DNA from: Thermomicrobium sp. CFH 73360
GTDB taxonomy: Bacteria; Chloroflexota; Chloroflexia; Thermomicrobiales; Thermomicrobiaceae
Length of the DNA: 64,000 nucleotides
Direction of reading: 5' to 3'
Assembly (NCBI RefSeq): GCF_023806465.1
Contig: NZ_JAMSLS010000006.1
Span: 1 to 64,000, forward strand
Shown here: positions 52,379 to 61,474 of the stretch, piece by piece
Layout: each line of letters begins with the position of its first letter
Numbering within the stretch: the stretch's first letter is position 1
The notes under the pieces: generated by a model
What the model was told of the DNA's origin: nothing
The model's input: the letters and a program-made list of their open reading frames with translations, nothing else
Databases searched by the model: none
Translations under genes and position numbers: made by a program

Positions 52379-53422
52379 CTAGAGCGCGAAGCCGGTAGGG
52401 AAGGGGTCATCATCCCGCAGGATGAGTGTGGCGATCCCCATGCAGTACGACATGGTACTGATCTCGCTGTGGATTGCATCCCCTTCGCGGCGCAGCGGAC
52501 GCGCTGTGAAGCGGAGGCCGACTGGGCTTTCGTGGTAATAGCTCGCACCGAGCGGGAGACGGTTGCTGGCGACGAGCGCCGCGACGCGGGCTGCGGTGCC
52601 GGTGCCAGACGGAGTGCGACCCATGGTACGCGGCGCGTAGAAGTTGGCGACGCGTGCGCCAGCCGGTTGCCTGCTTGATCCGGCTGGGAGTGGCGAGCCG
52701 TTGGCATCGAGTTCCTGGACGAGGGTGACAAGATCGACAGGGCGACCGGAGGTGACACCGGGGACATCGGTGCGAAGCTGAGCACGAGCTGCCTGCCACA
52801 GGAGGGTGCCAACCTCAAGGACGCGCTCGCGCGCATTCGGTGAGAGCTCAGGCCCTAACTCGAGACCGAGCGCAGGAGCGTCGACAAAGGCGTAGAGGAG
52901 CCCACCCCAGGCAAGCGTGACGGGAACAGGGCCGAGTTCGTGTGTTTCCAGCATGGCGTCACCAAGGGCATAGGAGGGGCCACTGGCCATGGTGGCGGCG
53001 ACGACGCGCCCCTGCCGAAGGCGAATGCGTACTGGGACAGTCCCGAGCACAGTGTCGAGCAAGAGTTCCTGCTCGCCGTCATCGACCGTACGCGGTACCA
53101 AGCCGCTCTCGACGAGAGCGATAGCGACGCTGAAAGTGGAGTCACCGCAGGCATCGAAGTAGCCGTCGGGATGGACGAAGATGACGCCGGCATGGCTGGT
53201 GGGATGTTCCGGCTCGGTGAGGAAGGCTCCGAGAAGATTGCGATGCCCGCGAGGTTCTCGGCAAATCAGCGCACGCAGATGGTCGTAGCGGGCGGAGAGG
53301 TCGTTTTGCTTCTCGCGCATGGTGCGACCGTGAAGTGGTGGACATCCGGCAACGACAATGCGGGTGGCCTGGCCGTGATGGTAATCCCAGACATGGAGTA
53401 CGTGACGTGCATTGCCGAACAT
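52379..53422 (-). CDS. Proline racemase family protein
   Basis: A 347-residue protein with the two-lobed fold of proline racemase, 4-hydroxyproline epimerase and trans-3-hydroxyproline dehydratase. The first catalytic position is Cys92 in GYFDACGDST, but the usual CGHG is CGDS here. The second position is Ser272 in RTPSGTGTAARVA, where racemases have Cys and dehydratases usually Thr. The substrate is therefore open; a hydroxyproline or related imino acid is likely. The ATG at 53422 is preceded by GGAAGGAAGAG. Confidence 0.75.
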   Translation of the reverse strand: MFGNARHVLHVWDYHHGQATRIVVAGCPPLHGRTMREKQNDLSARYDHLRALICREPRGHRNLLGAFLTEPEHPTSHAGVIFVHPDGYFDACGDSTFSVAIALVESGLVPRTVDDGEQELLLDTVLGTVPVRIRLRQGRVVAATMASGPSYALGDAMLETHELGPVPVTLAWGGLLYAFVDAPALGLELGPELSPNARERVLEVGTLLWQAARAQLRTDVPGVTSGRPVDLVTLVQELDANGSPLPAGSSRQPAGARVANFYAPRTMGRTPSGTGTAARVAALVASNRLPLGASYYHESPVGLRFTARPLRREGDAIHSEISTMSYCMGIATLILRDDDPFPTGFAL

Positions 53423-54214
53423 GGTGGGTCTCTTCCTTCCCACGTGGATGACCGGCGCATCTCCCCCAGTGTCCCGCGGTCGCAGCGCCTCCCTACCGCT
53501 GCAGGAGATGATTGTGGCTGATCTCCACCGACCGGTTGCGGCGCTGTGCCGTGGACTTGGGGCTTTTCGCGTGTCCTCTCGGGCACTGCGGCAAGGCGGA
53601 GAGAAGGGGCATGGTCGGTGTTGTCGCGTGCCAGAGAGCAGCGCACACCCCACCCATGATACGACGGGAGAACGTCTCAGGAGGCAGCAGGGAGACCGAA
53701 AAGGGGTGTGATTCATTGGGCCTGCTCGTTGGTCGGCCGTGAGATCAATCGATCGCACTCACCTGAGCACTTGGCGATCTCCGGCACGGACGAGGCGGAT
53801 GTGGCCGTGAGGAGTAGGATTCGCGCGTTTGGTCCAAGCGAAAGCGGTGCTGCAGGGGGGATCACTGCTGCAGAACAAGACAAGCGGTGATACCGCTCGT
53901 GTCGAGGGTGGATGTGGCAGAACGGGTAGCGTAAGAAGCGCGCTTGACGTTGCACCCCTGACGCGGGGGGCTCGACCTGGTGAGGGGAGGGCGGGAACGA
54001 GGCACCTTGTCGGTGCCGTTGGCGGAAAGTGTTTTTCGCTGGCTCGGCGCTGGTGGGGACAGAGCAGATCGGCAGCCTCGAAGACTGCGGAAGTGGTGCT
54101 GGTATGCTGCCTGCATCGGATGTCTGCCGAGAGGCGCGGGCACCGGGCTCGAAGAGGCGCGGTAGGAGAGACACCGGCTGCAGAGTGATAGGAGAGTGTG
54201 AGGAGGGTAAAGCG
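53423..54214. other. Divergent intergenic region
   Basis: About 790 bp with open frames on both strands whose products are Arg, Pro and Ser rich and without family patterns. No RNA gene or clear promoter is visible. Confidence 0.3.
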
Positions 54215-54673
54215 ATGAGTCGAGAGCCGTACGCACGCGGACTGGTACCGGAGCGGCCATTCGTGGCGGTTGAGGAAATAGAGGGAGAATTCGTTGCGGT
54301 GCTGGGGGTGAGCTTTCCCAACCGGGATCTGGCGTTGGAGCCGTATGGCTCGCGGGCTTTTCCGGACGGATCGATTGCCGAGGTGTGCGTGACGGACGAA
54401 TCGGCAGCGGCACCAGGGAAGCGGGTGGCACGGGCTGCATACCTTGGATTCGTGCGGTTTGCGCGGGGTGGGGTGATTGCGGTTGGGATGGAGTGCCAGA
54501 TGGAGGGGGAGATGGTCGGTGAGGTGGTGGGGTTCGACGGGGCACACGCACCGAACCACTGGAACATTGTGGTGCGGGGATCGCGCTTCGCCAATGGCGC
54601 GGAGCGGGGAATCCACCTCAACGAGCGGATCCGGTTTGTTTACCGGTTGCATGCGGAATCTTCGTTAGGGTAG
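54215..54673 (+). CDS. Conserved-looking hypothetical protein (152 aa)
   Basis: A 152-residue soluble beta-rich protein. It starts after GAGGAGGG and is followed by an intrinsic terminator, so it forms a single-gene unit. Distinct segments are AVEEIEGEFVAVLGVSFPNR, YLGFVRFARGGVIAVGMECQ and HAPNHWNIVVRG. Codon use matches the neighbours. The two Cys residues and the His are not arranged as a known metal site. I do not recognise the family with confidence. Confidence 0.6.
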   Translation: MSREPYARGLVPERPFVAVEEIEGEFVAVLGVSFPNRDLALEPYGSRAFPDGSIAEVCVTDESAAAPGKRVARAAYLGFVRFARGGVIAVGMECQMEGEMVGEVVGFDGAHAPNHWNIVVRGSRFANGAERGIHLNERIRFVYRLHAESSLG

Positions 54674-54745
54674 GGGTGGAGCGGTTGTTGGAGGTGTGGC
54701 CGCTGATTCGCCAGAGCTGTCTCATCTTCGTCAAGTTTCGTACGA

Positions 54746-54790
54746 CCAGGGTGAACAAGGCTGACCTCCTTGCTGCCCTGGTGATTTTTC
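54746..54790 (+). terminator. Intrinsic terminator of the 152-aa gene
   Basis: CCAGGG (54746-54751) with CCCTGG (54776-54781) encloses CAAGG/CCTTG, and ATTTTT follows at 54784-54789. Confidence 0.65.
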
Positions 54791-54941
54791 TTCTATGCAA
54801 GCCTTCCAAGGAACGAGGCGTGCCTTGTGTAGATAGAGTGACTACGGAGCTTTTCCTCTGTCTAGCAGGGTGACTTGGGGATGCTGCGACAGATAAGGGA
54901 CGGTAAAACAGCCGAACCACGACCGGTGTGCTCGGAAGGCA

Positions 54942-54972
54942 ATGCGAGCGGCTAGGATACGATGCGAGCGGC
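54942..54972. repeat. Two 11-bp direct repeats spaced by two helical turns
   Basis: ATGCGAGCGGC occurs at 54942-54952 and again at 54962-54972, 20 bp apart, with TAGGATAC between them and the secreted-protein ATG at 55003 downstream. This is the spacing expected for a protein binding the same face of DNA twice. Confidence 0.4.
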
Positions 54973-55002
54973 GGGTGCGCTGCTCCTGGGAAGGGGAAGA
55001 GC

Positions 55003-56919
55003 ATGCGGGGTGCGCGGAGCGCGCTGCTGATGTTTCTCGTCCTCACTGTGATGGTACCGTTCGGTGTCTCCGCACAAGAGGCGACACCGGCGTGGTGGTC
55101 GCTCGCCGGGATCGACCGCGACCGGGCGCTGGTGCTGGTCAACGGGGATGGGAGAGTGCGCACCGCGCTCGTACAGGGAATGCCCGTGACCGAAGTGGTG
55201 TGGTCACCAGAAGGCGGTCGACTCGCCTTCACGGGACTCCAGAACGGAGTGCCAGTGGTGGGGATTGCGACAACCGGTGCGTCACCACGCGCGTGGGTGA
55301 TTGCTCCCGGGAGGGATCCCGCGTGGTCGACGGATGGGCGATGGCTCGCCTGGCTCGATGGGGACGAGGTGGTGATTGCGACCCGCGAGGGTGAGCGGGT
55401 GCAGCGGGTTGCAGTGGGAGCGAACAGGCTCGTTTGGTCGTTGGATGGTCGCTGGTTGGCCTTCACCAAGCTGACGGGTGAGCCGGACTATTCGTCCTGC
55501 CCGGTGGTCGAGGTAGGATGGATTGCACGTGCGACCGGAGCGGTGACGATGCTTGGCCGGGGCATCGGGGACGTGGCGTGGATCGCCCGGCGAGGAGACG
55601 CTGAGCAGCCGCAGCTGGTGTATACGGGCGCGAGCGACGCGCGGCTCCGGTGGGCCGATCCGACGAGTGGAACGAGTGGTGTGCTCTGGGACGGTTATGC
55701 TGAGACGTGCCGCGGGCCGCTGCTCACCTCAGCGGACGGGCAGTGGCTCGCCTTTCTGGACGCCGCTGGTGGCGGAGACGACGTTGTTCTGCTGAATCTG
55801 GTGACAGGAGGAACGCGGCGGTTGGACGACCTTCCGGTCGGATACCCGAGCATCCAGCTACCGCGGGTGTATCTCTGGCTGGACCCGCTGGCGCGCTTTC
55901 TCTACGCGAGCAGGAGTTTCCCGACGGTCGTGACGCGCGTGGATCTGGTCACAGGGGTGCGAACGGTCGCGGCGGCGGATCCGGGGGTTCTGGTTGCAGT
56001 GGGTCCAGAGGGGGAGCGTCTTGCCTTTGTCCGGAACTCGCCAGGAAAGTTGCCCGTGCTGGTCATCATCGAGCCAGCGACCGGGCACGTGGAAACCGTG
56101 GAGGGGCTCGGCTGGGTAGCGTGGGAGCCGGCGGCCTACCAACCGGTCGTGTTCAGTGCATGGCAACGGACGTGGGAGCGGGAAGACCGGCCGGTAGCGG
56201 GAGGGCTGGCGGCACGGAGTTGGACGTGGGGACCGCAGCCACTGCGGGTGACCATCGAGGAGTACCGCGATGCACCGGGTGGGCGCCGGGCAGTGCTGTA
56301 CTGGGACAAAGCGCGGATGGAGGTGACAGCGCTCTCTGGGAGCCGCGAGACGCGCTGGTATGTGACGAATGGGCTTTTAGCAAAGGAACTGATTACTGGG
56401 CAGGTGCAGATTGGGGACGCGGTGTTTGAGGAGCGGGAACCGGCAATGATTGCGGTGGCTGGTGACCTGGACGATCCGTCCGGCCCCACGTACGCGACAT
56501 TCCACGACTTCCTAACAGCGCCACCACTGCCGGTGGGAGTTGAGATCCGCTGGAGGATGCATCGGGATGGAAGAGTGACGGAAGACGGCCCGGGTGGGGT
56601 ATTTGCGGCAGTGCTGATCCCAGAGACGAACCACACGGTGGCTGATGTGTTCTGGGCATTCCTTCAGAGTGAGGGGCTGGTCTGGGGGGATGACCAAGTG
56701 ACGGAGGGGCGACTCTTCGAGCCGACCTTCTTTGCGACAGGCTTTCCGATCACCGAGCCATACTGGGCAACAGTGAAAGTGGGAGGTGTGTTCCAGGACG
56801 TGCTCGTACAATGCTTCGAGCGGCGTTGTCTGACCTACACGCCGAGCAATGCGCCTGGTTGGCAGGTGGAGATGGGGAATGTGGGACTGCACTACCTCGC
56901 CTGGCGTGATCACTGGTGA
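55003..56919 (+). CDS. Secreted beta-propeller protein with 'RMEVT' module
   Basis: The 638-residue precursor begins with a signal peptide (LLMFLVLTVMVPFGVSA). Residues about 30-380 are WD40/TolB-like blades with repeated 'W-S-x-D-G-R-W-L-A' pieces (VWSPEGGRLAFTG, AWSTDGRWLAWLD, VWSLDGRWLAFTK). From about 395 to the end is the module shared with 27771-29186: PVAGGLAARSWTWGP, DKARMEVTAL, WYVTNGLLAKELITGQ, IPETNHTVADVFWAF and VQCFERRCLTYTPSN. It is extracellular; no enzyme site is visible. ATG at 55003 has GGGAAGGGGAAGAG upstream. Confidence 0.7.
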   Translation: MRGARSALLMFLVLTVMVPFGVSAQEATPAWWSLAGIDRDRALVLVNGDGRVRTALVQGMPVTEVVWSPEGGRLAFTGLQNGVPVVGIATTGASPRAWVIAPGRDPAWSTDGRWLAWLDGDEVVIATREGERVQRVAVGANRLVWSLDGRWLAFTKLTGEPDYSSCPVVEVGWIARATGAVTMLGRGIGDVAWIARRGDAEQPQLVYTGASDARLRWADPTSGTSGVLWDGYAETCRGPLLTSADGQWLAFLDAAGGGDDVVLLNLVTGGTRRLDDLPVGYPSIQLPRVYLWLDPLARFLYASRSFPTVVTRVDLVTGVRTVAAADPGVLVAVGPEGERLAFVRNSPGKLPVLVIIEPATGHVETVEGLGWVAWEPAAYQPVVFSAWQRTWEREDRPVAGGLAARSWTWGPQPLRVTIEEYRDAPGGRRAVLYWDKARMEVTALSGSRETRWYVTNGLLAKELITGQVQIGDAVFEEREPAMIAVAGDLDDPSGPTYATFHDFLTAPPLPVGVEIRWRMHRDGRVTEDGPGGVFAAVLIPETNHTVADVFWAFLQSEGLVWGDDQVTEGRLFEPTFFATGFPITEPYWATVKVGGVFQDVLVQCFERRCLTYTPSNAPGWQVEMGNVGLHYLAWRDHW

Positions 56920-57859
56920 ACGGGTCTTTCAGCCAGCCAGTGTGACGGCGGACGCACCACGCGGTGTCTGGGTCGTGGTGGTCAACTACAACACCGCGGG
57001 GCTGCTGGAGCGGTGTCTTGAGGCACTGCGAGCGAGCAGCCTTGATCGCCCCTGTACGGTCATCGTGGTGGACAATGGGTCGCGTGACGGGTCAGTGGAG
57101 CTCGTGCGGGAGCGGTTTCCCGAGGTGCTGTTGCTCCAAGTAGGGCGCAACATCGGTTTTGCTCGGGCGAACAATCTGGCGTTGCGACGTGTGCTGGCAC
57201 TGGTCCCGGAGCACGATCGTGGCGGACACGCAGTGCTGTTGTTGAATTCGGATTGCTTTGTCGAGCCGCATACCGTTCAGCGGTTAGTCGCGGTATTGGA
57301 CTCGGAGCCCGGCGTCGCGGTTGCCGGACCAAAACTCGTCTTACAGGATGGTCGATTGGACTTGGCATGTCGGAGAAGTTTCCCGTCTCCAGGATCGGCC
57401 TTTTGGAAGCTGACCGGGCTTGCGAGCTTGTTTCCGCGGAGTCGCTGGCTTGGGCGGTACAACTTAACGTTTCTTGACCCAGATACACCGGCAGACGTCG
57501 ATGCAGTCAGTGGGGCCTGCATGCTGGTGCGGCTCTCGGCGATTGCCGAGGCTGGGCTTTTGGACGAGGCGTATTTTATGTATGGCGAGGATCTGGACTG
57601 GGCCTACCGCATCAAGGCGCGGGGATGGCGGGTACGGTACGAGCCAGCGGCCAAGGCGCTGCACCTGAAAGGAGGATCGTGGGGACGGAGAGATCCGCGT
57701 GTCCTCTGGGAGTTCTACCGGGCGATGGCGCTCTTCTACCGGCGGCACTACGCGCCGCGGCAGCCCTGGCCGGTACGAGCACTGGTCTATGCCGGGATCG
57801 GTGTACGGTTCCTCGTGGCGCTAGCGGCGCTCGCTGTCCGACGCATGGTGCGGCGGTAG
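56906..57859 (+). CDS. Family 2 glycosyltransferase (rhamnosyltransferase-like)
   Basis: A GT-A enzyme of about 315 residues. It has VVVVNYNTAGLLERCLEAL, VIVVDNGSRDGSVELV, GRNIGFARANNLAL, the metal site LLLNSDC, and the acceptor motif ACMLVRLSAIAEAGLLDE with MYGEDLDWAYR. These are typical of wbbL-type rhamnosyltransferases. The C-terminus has a hydrophobic helix. The start is uncertain: GTG at 56906 overlaps the previous gene by 14 nt; GTG at 56942 is also possible, and neither has a clear ribosome site. Confidence 0.8.
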   Translation: MITGERVFQPASVTADAPRGVWVVVVNYNTAGLLERCLEALRASSLDRPCTVIVVDNGSRDGSVELVRERFPEVLLLQVGRNIGFARANNLALRRVLALVPEHDRGGHAVLLLNSDCFVEPHTVQRLVAVLDSEPGVAVAGPKLVLQDGRLDLACRRSFPSPGSAFWKLTGLASLFPRSRWLGRYNLTFLDPDTPADVDAVSGACMLVRLSAIAEAGLLDEAYFMYGEDLDWAYRIKARGWRVRYEPAAKALHLKGGSWGRRDPRVLWEFYRAMALFYRRHYAPRQPWPVRALVYAGIGVRFLVALAALAVRRMVRR

Positions 57860-57863
57860 AGCG

Positions 57864-58208
57864 TTAGTCGAGCGCTTGGTCGACTTCATCACGGGTGCGC
57901 TCGATTGCCCAGGCAAGTTCCTCGCGCTCGCGGACAGCGTCGGCGTCGATTGCCAAGGAGTCCTCGACAAGGGTCACCAGGTAGGCATCGAGGGCGATGG
58001 CGGCTAACTGGGACTGCGGAGAGCGGGCGGCAAGGGCGTCGGCGCAGTCCTGGTCGCAGACGACAAAGACCGGTGCACTGCCGATGGCGCGAGGGGAGTC
58101 AATACTCCACAAGATAAGGCCGGTTTCGGCGGACACGCTGTTACCGCAGTGGTCGCAGCGGACCGCGGGCACAAATCCTCCAGGCTGGAGCTCCATGACG
58201 AAGGGCAT
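57864..58208 (-). CDS. Small protein with CxxC zinc-ribbon-like N-terminus (114 aa)
   Basis: The protein has CDHCGNSV near residue 18 and a second Cys pair in VVCDQDCADAL near 51, together a likely zinc-binding site. The rest is helical and acidic (LAIDADAVREREELAWAI). ATG at 58208 is preceded by GGAGGAGTG. It is convergent with the glycosyltransferase gene, 4 bp from its stop, and divergent from the next membrane protein. The role is unknown. Confidence 0.55.
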   Translation of the reverse strand: MPFVMELQPGGFVPAVRCDHCGNSVSAETGLILWSIDSPRAIGSAPVFVVCDQDCADALAARSPQSQLAAIALDAYLVTLVEDSLAIDADAVREREELAWAIERTRDEVDQALD

Positions 58209-58278
58209 AGCGGCACTCCTCCGCGCAGCCTTCGTGCGCGAAAGGTGAGGATAGCACGCAGGAGCAGTGGAGGTGGCG

Positions 58279-58755
58279 ATGCAGGAGTTCGCACGGATTC
58301 TCCTTGCAGGGTTGGTCGGCACCATCGTGTTGACAGTGGTGTTGCGGGGCAGCCAACTTGCCGGGCTGACGCGGATGGACTTACCACTCATCCTGGGACT
58401 ATGGCTCACTGGTGACCGCGAACGGGCCAAACTCCTTGGCGTGCTCCTGCATCTTCTTATTGGTTGGCCACTCGCGTTCATCTATGCGGGCCTGTTCTGG
58501 CTGTTGGGCGGAGCTCGGTGGTGGTTGGGCGCAGTCTTGGGGCTCTGGCATGCGCTCTTTGTTCTCCTGGTGGTCTTGCCTGGCCTACCGGGGGTGCACC
58601 CTCGCATGGCGAGTGAGCGGACGGGGCCGGATCCGACGCGACACTTGCAGCCTCCCGGCCTCGCGGGGCTGAACTACGGGCGGCGAACAGCAGCGGCGAC
58701 GCTTCTTGGGCACGTCTTCTACGGCGCGGTGCTTGGATTTCTGCTCAGTCGGTGA
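58279..58755 (+). CDS. Small membrane protein (158 aa), unknown
   Basis: Four likely membrane helices (about 5-25, 50-70, 72-105, 135-155), with Gly and Trp in the second and third. A loop with a PGVHPRMASERTGPD segment precedes the last helix. GTGGAGGTGG precedes the ATG. I do not recognise a family; the HALFVLLVVLPGLPGVHPRM piece suggests a defined conserved motif. Confidence 0.5.
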   Translation: MQEFARILLAGLVGTIVLTVVLRGSQLAGLTRMDLPLILGLWLTGDRERAKLLGVLLHLLIGWPLAFIYAGLFWLLGGARWWLGAVLGLWHALFVLLVVLPGLPGVHPRMASERTGPDPTRHLQPPGLAGLNYGRRTAAATLLGHVFYGAVLGFLLSR

Positions 58756-58756
58756 A

Positions 58757-60589
58757 TCAGCTCGCGGCGAGGCGGGGCGCTGACGAGCATTGGGCAGCTT
58801 CCTCGAGGGCGAGTGCAGCGCTGACGAGGCCAATATGGCTGAAGGCCTGGGGGAAGTTCCCAAGGTGCTCGCCGGTTTCAGGGTCAATCTCCTCAGCATA
58901 GAGGCCGACATCGTTGGCGCGGGCCAGCAACTGTTCGAAGCGTCGGTGTGCCTCGTCAAGGCGACCAATGCGGGCCAAGGCCTCAACGAGCCAGAAGGAA
59001 CAGATGACGAACGCTCCTTCTGGACTGGTAAGGCCATCCGGGCGACGGTAGCGGTAGAGGAGGTCGCCATGTGCCAGTTCGCGAACAATCGTCTCAACTG
59101 TGCCGATGACCCACGGGTGGTCAGGGGTGAGAAAGGCGTCCTGGAGTGCCACCCAGAGTAGTGCGGCATCAGGCCCGCCGCCCGGCACGGCGACAAAAGC
59201 GTTGCGGGCTGGGTCGACGCCGTACGTGATCAGCCAGTGCTCGAGTTCGGCCGCGGCGCGGCGGTAGCGGTCGAGCGGGAATCGGAGGCGGTCGAGGGCG
59301 GCGAGACGCTCGAGATGGCGGAGCCCGACGAGCGCCATGATCTTTGAGTGAACGTGATGGGTGCGGCCAGAGCGGACTTCCCAGATGCCGTCATCCGGTT
59401 CGTGCCAGCGACGAAGGATGACTCCAGCGAGGCCGCGGAGGAACCGGTAGTCGTCGCGGTCGAGTTGGCGGCCAAAGAGGCGATAGCGAGCGAAGGCATC
59501 AATTACTTCGCCATAGACGTCGAGCTGGAATTGCCGAGACGCAGCGTTCCCTCGGCGGACGGGACGACTGCTGCGATAGCCGTCGAGGTCAACAAGGTCG
59601 TATTCCGGGATGTGCGGATCGCCGTAGAGGGTATAGACGACGCGGAGCTCTGGTTGCGTGAGACGCGTGGCGTAGAGGATCCAGTCGAGAAACGCGTCGG
59701 CTTCCTCGTGGTAGCCCAAGCTGAGTAAGGAACGGATGGTGAAGGCGGCATCGCGGAGCCAGCAATAGCGGTAGTCCCAGTTCCGTGGACCGCCTGGCCA
59801 CTCGGGAAGTGAGGTGGTCGGAGCCGCAACGATCGCGCCAGAAGGAGCAAAGGTGAGGAGTTTGAGGACAAGGGCACTTCGTTCGACTGCAGCACGGTAG
59901 GGGCCGGTGTAGGCACAGCGGGTTGCCCAGCTAACCCAGTAGTCGACAGTCAGTCGTTCAAAGGTATCGAAGAGGACAGGGACCGGGAGCTCAACTGGTG
60001 CCTCATCGGCATACGCGAGGGCGAAGTCAGCGGACTGACCAGATTCGAGGACAAAAGTATTGCGGAGAACACTCCCGTATTGTTCCAGGGGGACACTCGC
60101 GTACAGCACAGCTGCACTGTGTCCCCAGCCGTACTGGTACCAGTGCTCGGCGAAGCACCGGAGCTCGGGCGTCCAACGGCCGAAGCCGGGACGGAGGCGG
60201 ATGGTCACGTTGACCGAGACGCGTCCCGCAGTGCAGCGGAGCCGGCGGAGCAGAAGGGTTTGCGAGACGGGGTAGTGACGTTTCTGTTGCTCGGTGAGCG
60301 CAGGGAAGAAGTCGATCAGGCGAAGCTGGCCAGTTGCAGTGGTGAACTCTGTCACGAGCACATTGGTGTGGGGGCGGTAGGCGCGATGGATGGCCTGGAT
60401 GTCCTGTGGCGTAATAACCCAGGAGCCACCGAGGTTCGCATCGAGGAGCCGGGAGAAAACCGGATCGGAATCAAAGCGGGGGAGGCAGAGCCAGTCGATA
60501 GAGCCCTGGCGGGAGACGAGGGCGGCGGTGCGTCCGTCGCCGATGAGCGCGTAGTCAGCGATGGGAACATAAGAGGGAGACGAGAACAT
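58757..60589 (-). CDS. Glycoside hydrolase family 15 (glucoamylase/trehalase-like)
   Basis: A 610-residue GH15 protein. The N-terminal beta-sandwich begins PIADYALIGDGRTAALVSRQ and ends near residue 215; the (alpha/alpha)6 barrel follows. The substrate-site motif RNWDYRYCWLRDA is at about 270, and the catalytic-base region GLYAEEIDPETGEHLGNF is near 570, with a first Glu in the barrel (WEVRSGRTHHVHSKIMALVG region). No signal peptide, so it acts in the cytoplasm on trehalose or malto-oligosaccharides. Start at 60589 behind GGGGGATCAGG; a longer frame upstream is not supported. Confidence 0.85.
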   Translation of the reverse strand: MFSSPSYVPIADYALIGDGRTAALVSRQGSIDWLCLPRFDSDPVFSRLLDANLGGSWVITPQDIQAIHRAYRPHTNVLVTEFTTATGQLRLIDFFPALTEQQKRHYPVSQTLLLRRLRCTAGRVSVNVTIRLRPGFGRWTPELRCFAEHWYQYGWGHSAAVLYASVPLEQYGSVLRNTFVLESGQSADFALAYADEAPVELPVPVLFDTFERLTVDYWVSWATRCAYTGPYRAAVERSALVLKLLTFAPSGAIVAAPTTSLPEWPGGPRNWDYRYCWLRDAAFTIRSLLSLGYHEEADAFLDWILYATRLTQPELRVVYTLYGDPHIPEYDLVDLDGYRSSRPVRRGNAASRQFQLDVYGEVIDAFARYRLFGRQLDRDDYRFLRGLAGVILRRWHEPDDGIWEVRSGRTHHVHSKIMALVGLRHLERLAALDRLRFPLDRYRRAAAELEHWLITYGVDPARNAFVAVPGGGPDAALLWVALQDAFLTPDHPWVIGTVETIVRELAHGDLLYRYRRPDGLTSPEGAFVICSFWLVEALARIGRLDEAHRRFEQLLARANDVGLYAEEIDPETGEHLGNFPQAFSHIGLVSAALALEEAAQCSSAPRLAAS

Positions 60590-60673
60590 AGCGCCTGATC
60601 CCCCGTGTGCTACGATGCGATGCGGTTGGTTGTGCGCCGCCCGAACGGGCGGCAGAGGAAGGATACGGGATCG

Positions 60674-61474
60674 ATGGAAGCGCAGGAACGGTATGTACTG
60701 TGGGAGATGACCTGGCCGGAGCTTGAGGCGGCGATGGCTGAGATCCGGCTGGTCGTGATTCCGGTCGGAGCGACGGAGCAACACGGGCCGCACGCAACCT
60801 TCGCCACAGACGCGGTACGAGCGTACGAGTTCAGTCTGCGGTTGGCGGAGCGGCTGTATCCGGAAGTCCTGGTGGTACCGGTGATGCCGTTTGGGGTTTC
60901 GCCTCACCACATGACTTTCCCTGGGACGATCACGCTGTCAGGTGAGACATTCATGCAGGTGCTCTACGAAGTAGTAGAGAGCCTGGCCGAGCACGGCTTC
61001 GAGCGGTTCTTGTTCGTCAATGGTCATGGTGGGAATCGTCCGGCGCTGGAGCTCCTCGTGCAGCGGCTACGGCGAGAGTTGGACGTGCTGGCGGCATGGG
61101 TCTCAATCACCGAGCTAGCGAACGACGTCGTACAACGTGGGAAAGTCTCAGAGGTGATCGGACACGCCTGCGAGAGTGAGACAAGCCAGCTCTTGTACTT
61201 GGCGCCGTGGGCAGTACGGGAGGAGGCGCTGGCGGCGGGTGAGCTGCTCGAGCAGGCCTATCCGCATGCCTCGTGGTGGGGGCCGGTGCACGTGGCGTCC
61301 TCGTTCGACGAGATTACGGCAAACGGGGCGCTCGGGGATGCGCGCGCGGCATCGGTCGAGTTCGGCGAAGCGATCGTCGAGACGGCGCTCAACCGGCTGG
61401 TGGAGTTTGTTGAGGCGTTCATCGAGGAGAGTCCCTACGAGGAACTTGAGCTCGAGGAGGAAGAAGAGGAGTGA
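60674..61474 (+). CDS. Creatininase family amidohydrolase
   Basis: A 266-residue enzyme of the creatininase/MftE fold. Metal ligands are visible in PVGATEQHGPHATFATDA (Glu, His, Asp), FVNGHGGNRPAL (His) and ACESETSQLL (Glu). It hydrolyses a cyclic amide such as creatinine or a formamide; the substrate is not clear. The C-terminus ends in a poly-Glu tail. The ATG at 60674 is preceded by AGAGGAAGG. It is coupled to proC by a GTGA overlap. Confidence 0.75.
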   Translation: MEAQERYVLWEMTWPELEAAMAEIRLVVIPVGATEQHGPHATFATDAVRAYEFSLRLAERLYPEVLVVPVMPFGVSPHHMTFPGTITLSGETFMQVLYEVVESLAEHGFERFLFVNGHGGNRPALELLVQRLRRELDVLAAWVSITELANDVVQRGKVSEVIGHACESETSQLLYLAPWAVREEALAAGELLEQAYPHASWWGPVHVASSFDEITANGALGDARAASVEFGEAIVETALNRLVEFVEAFIEESPYEELELEEEEEE

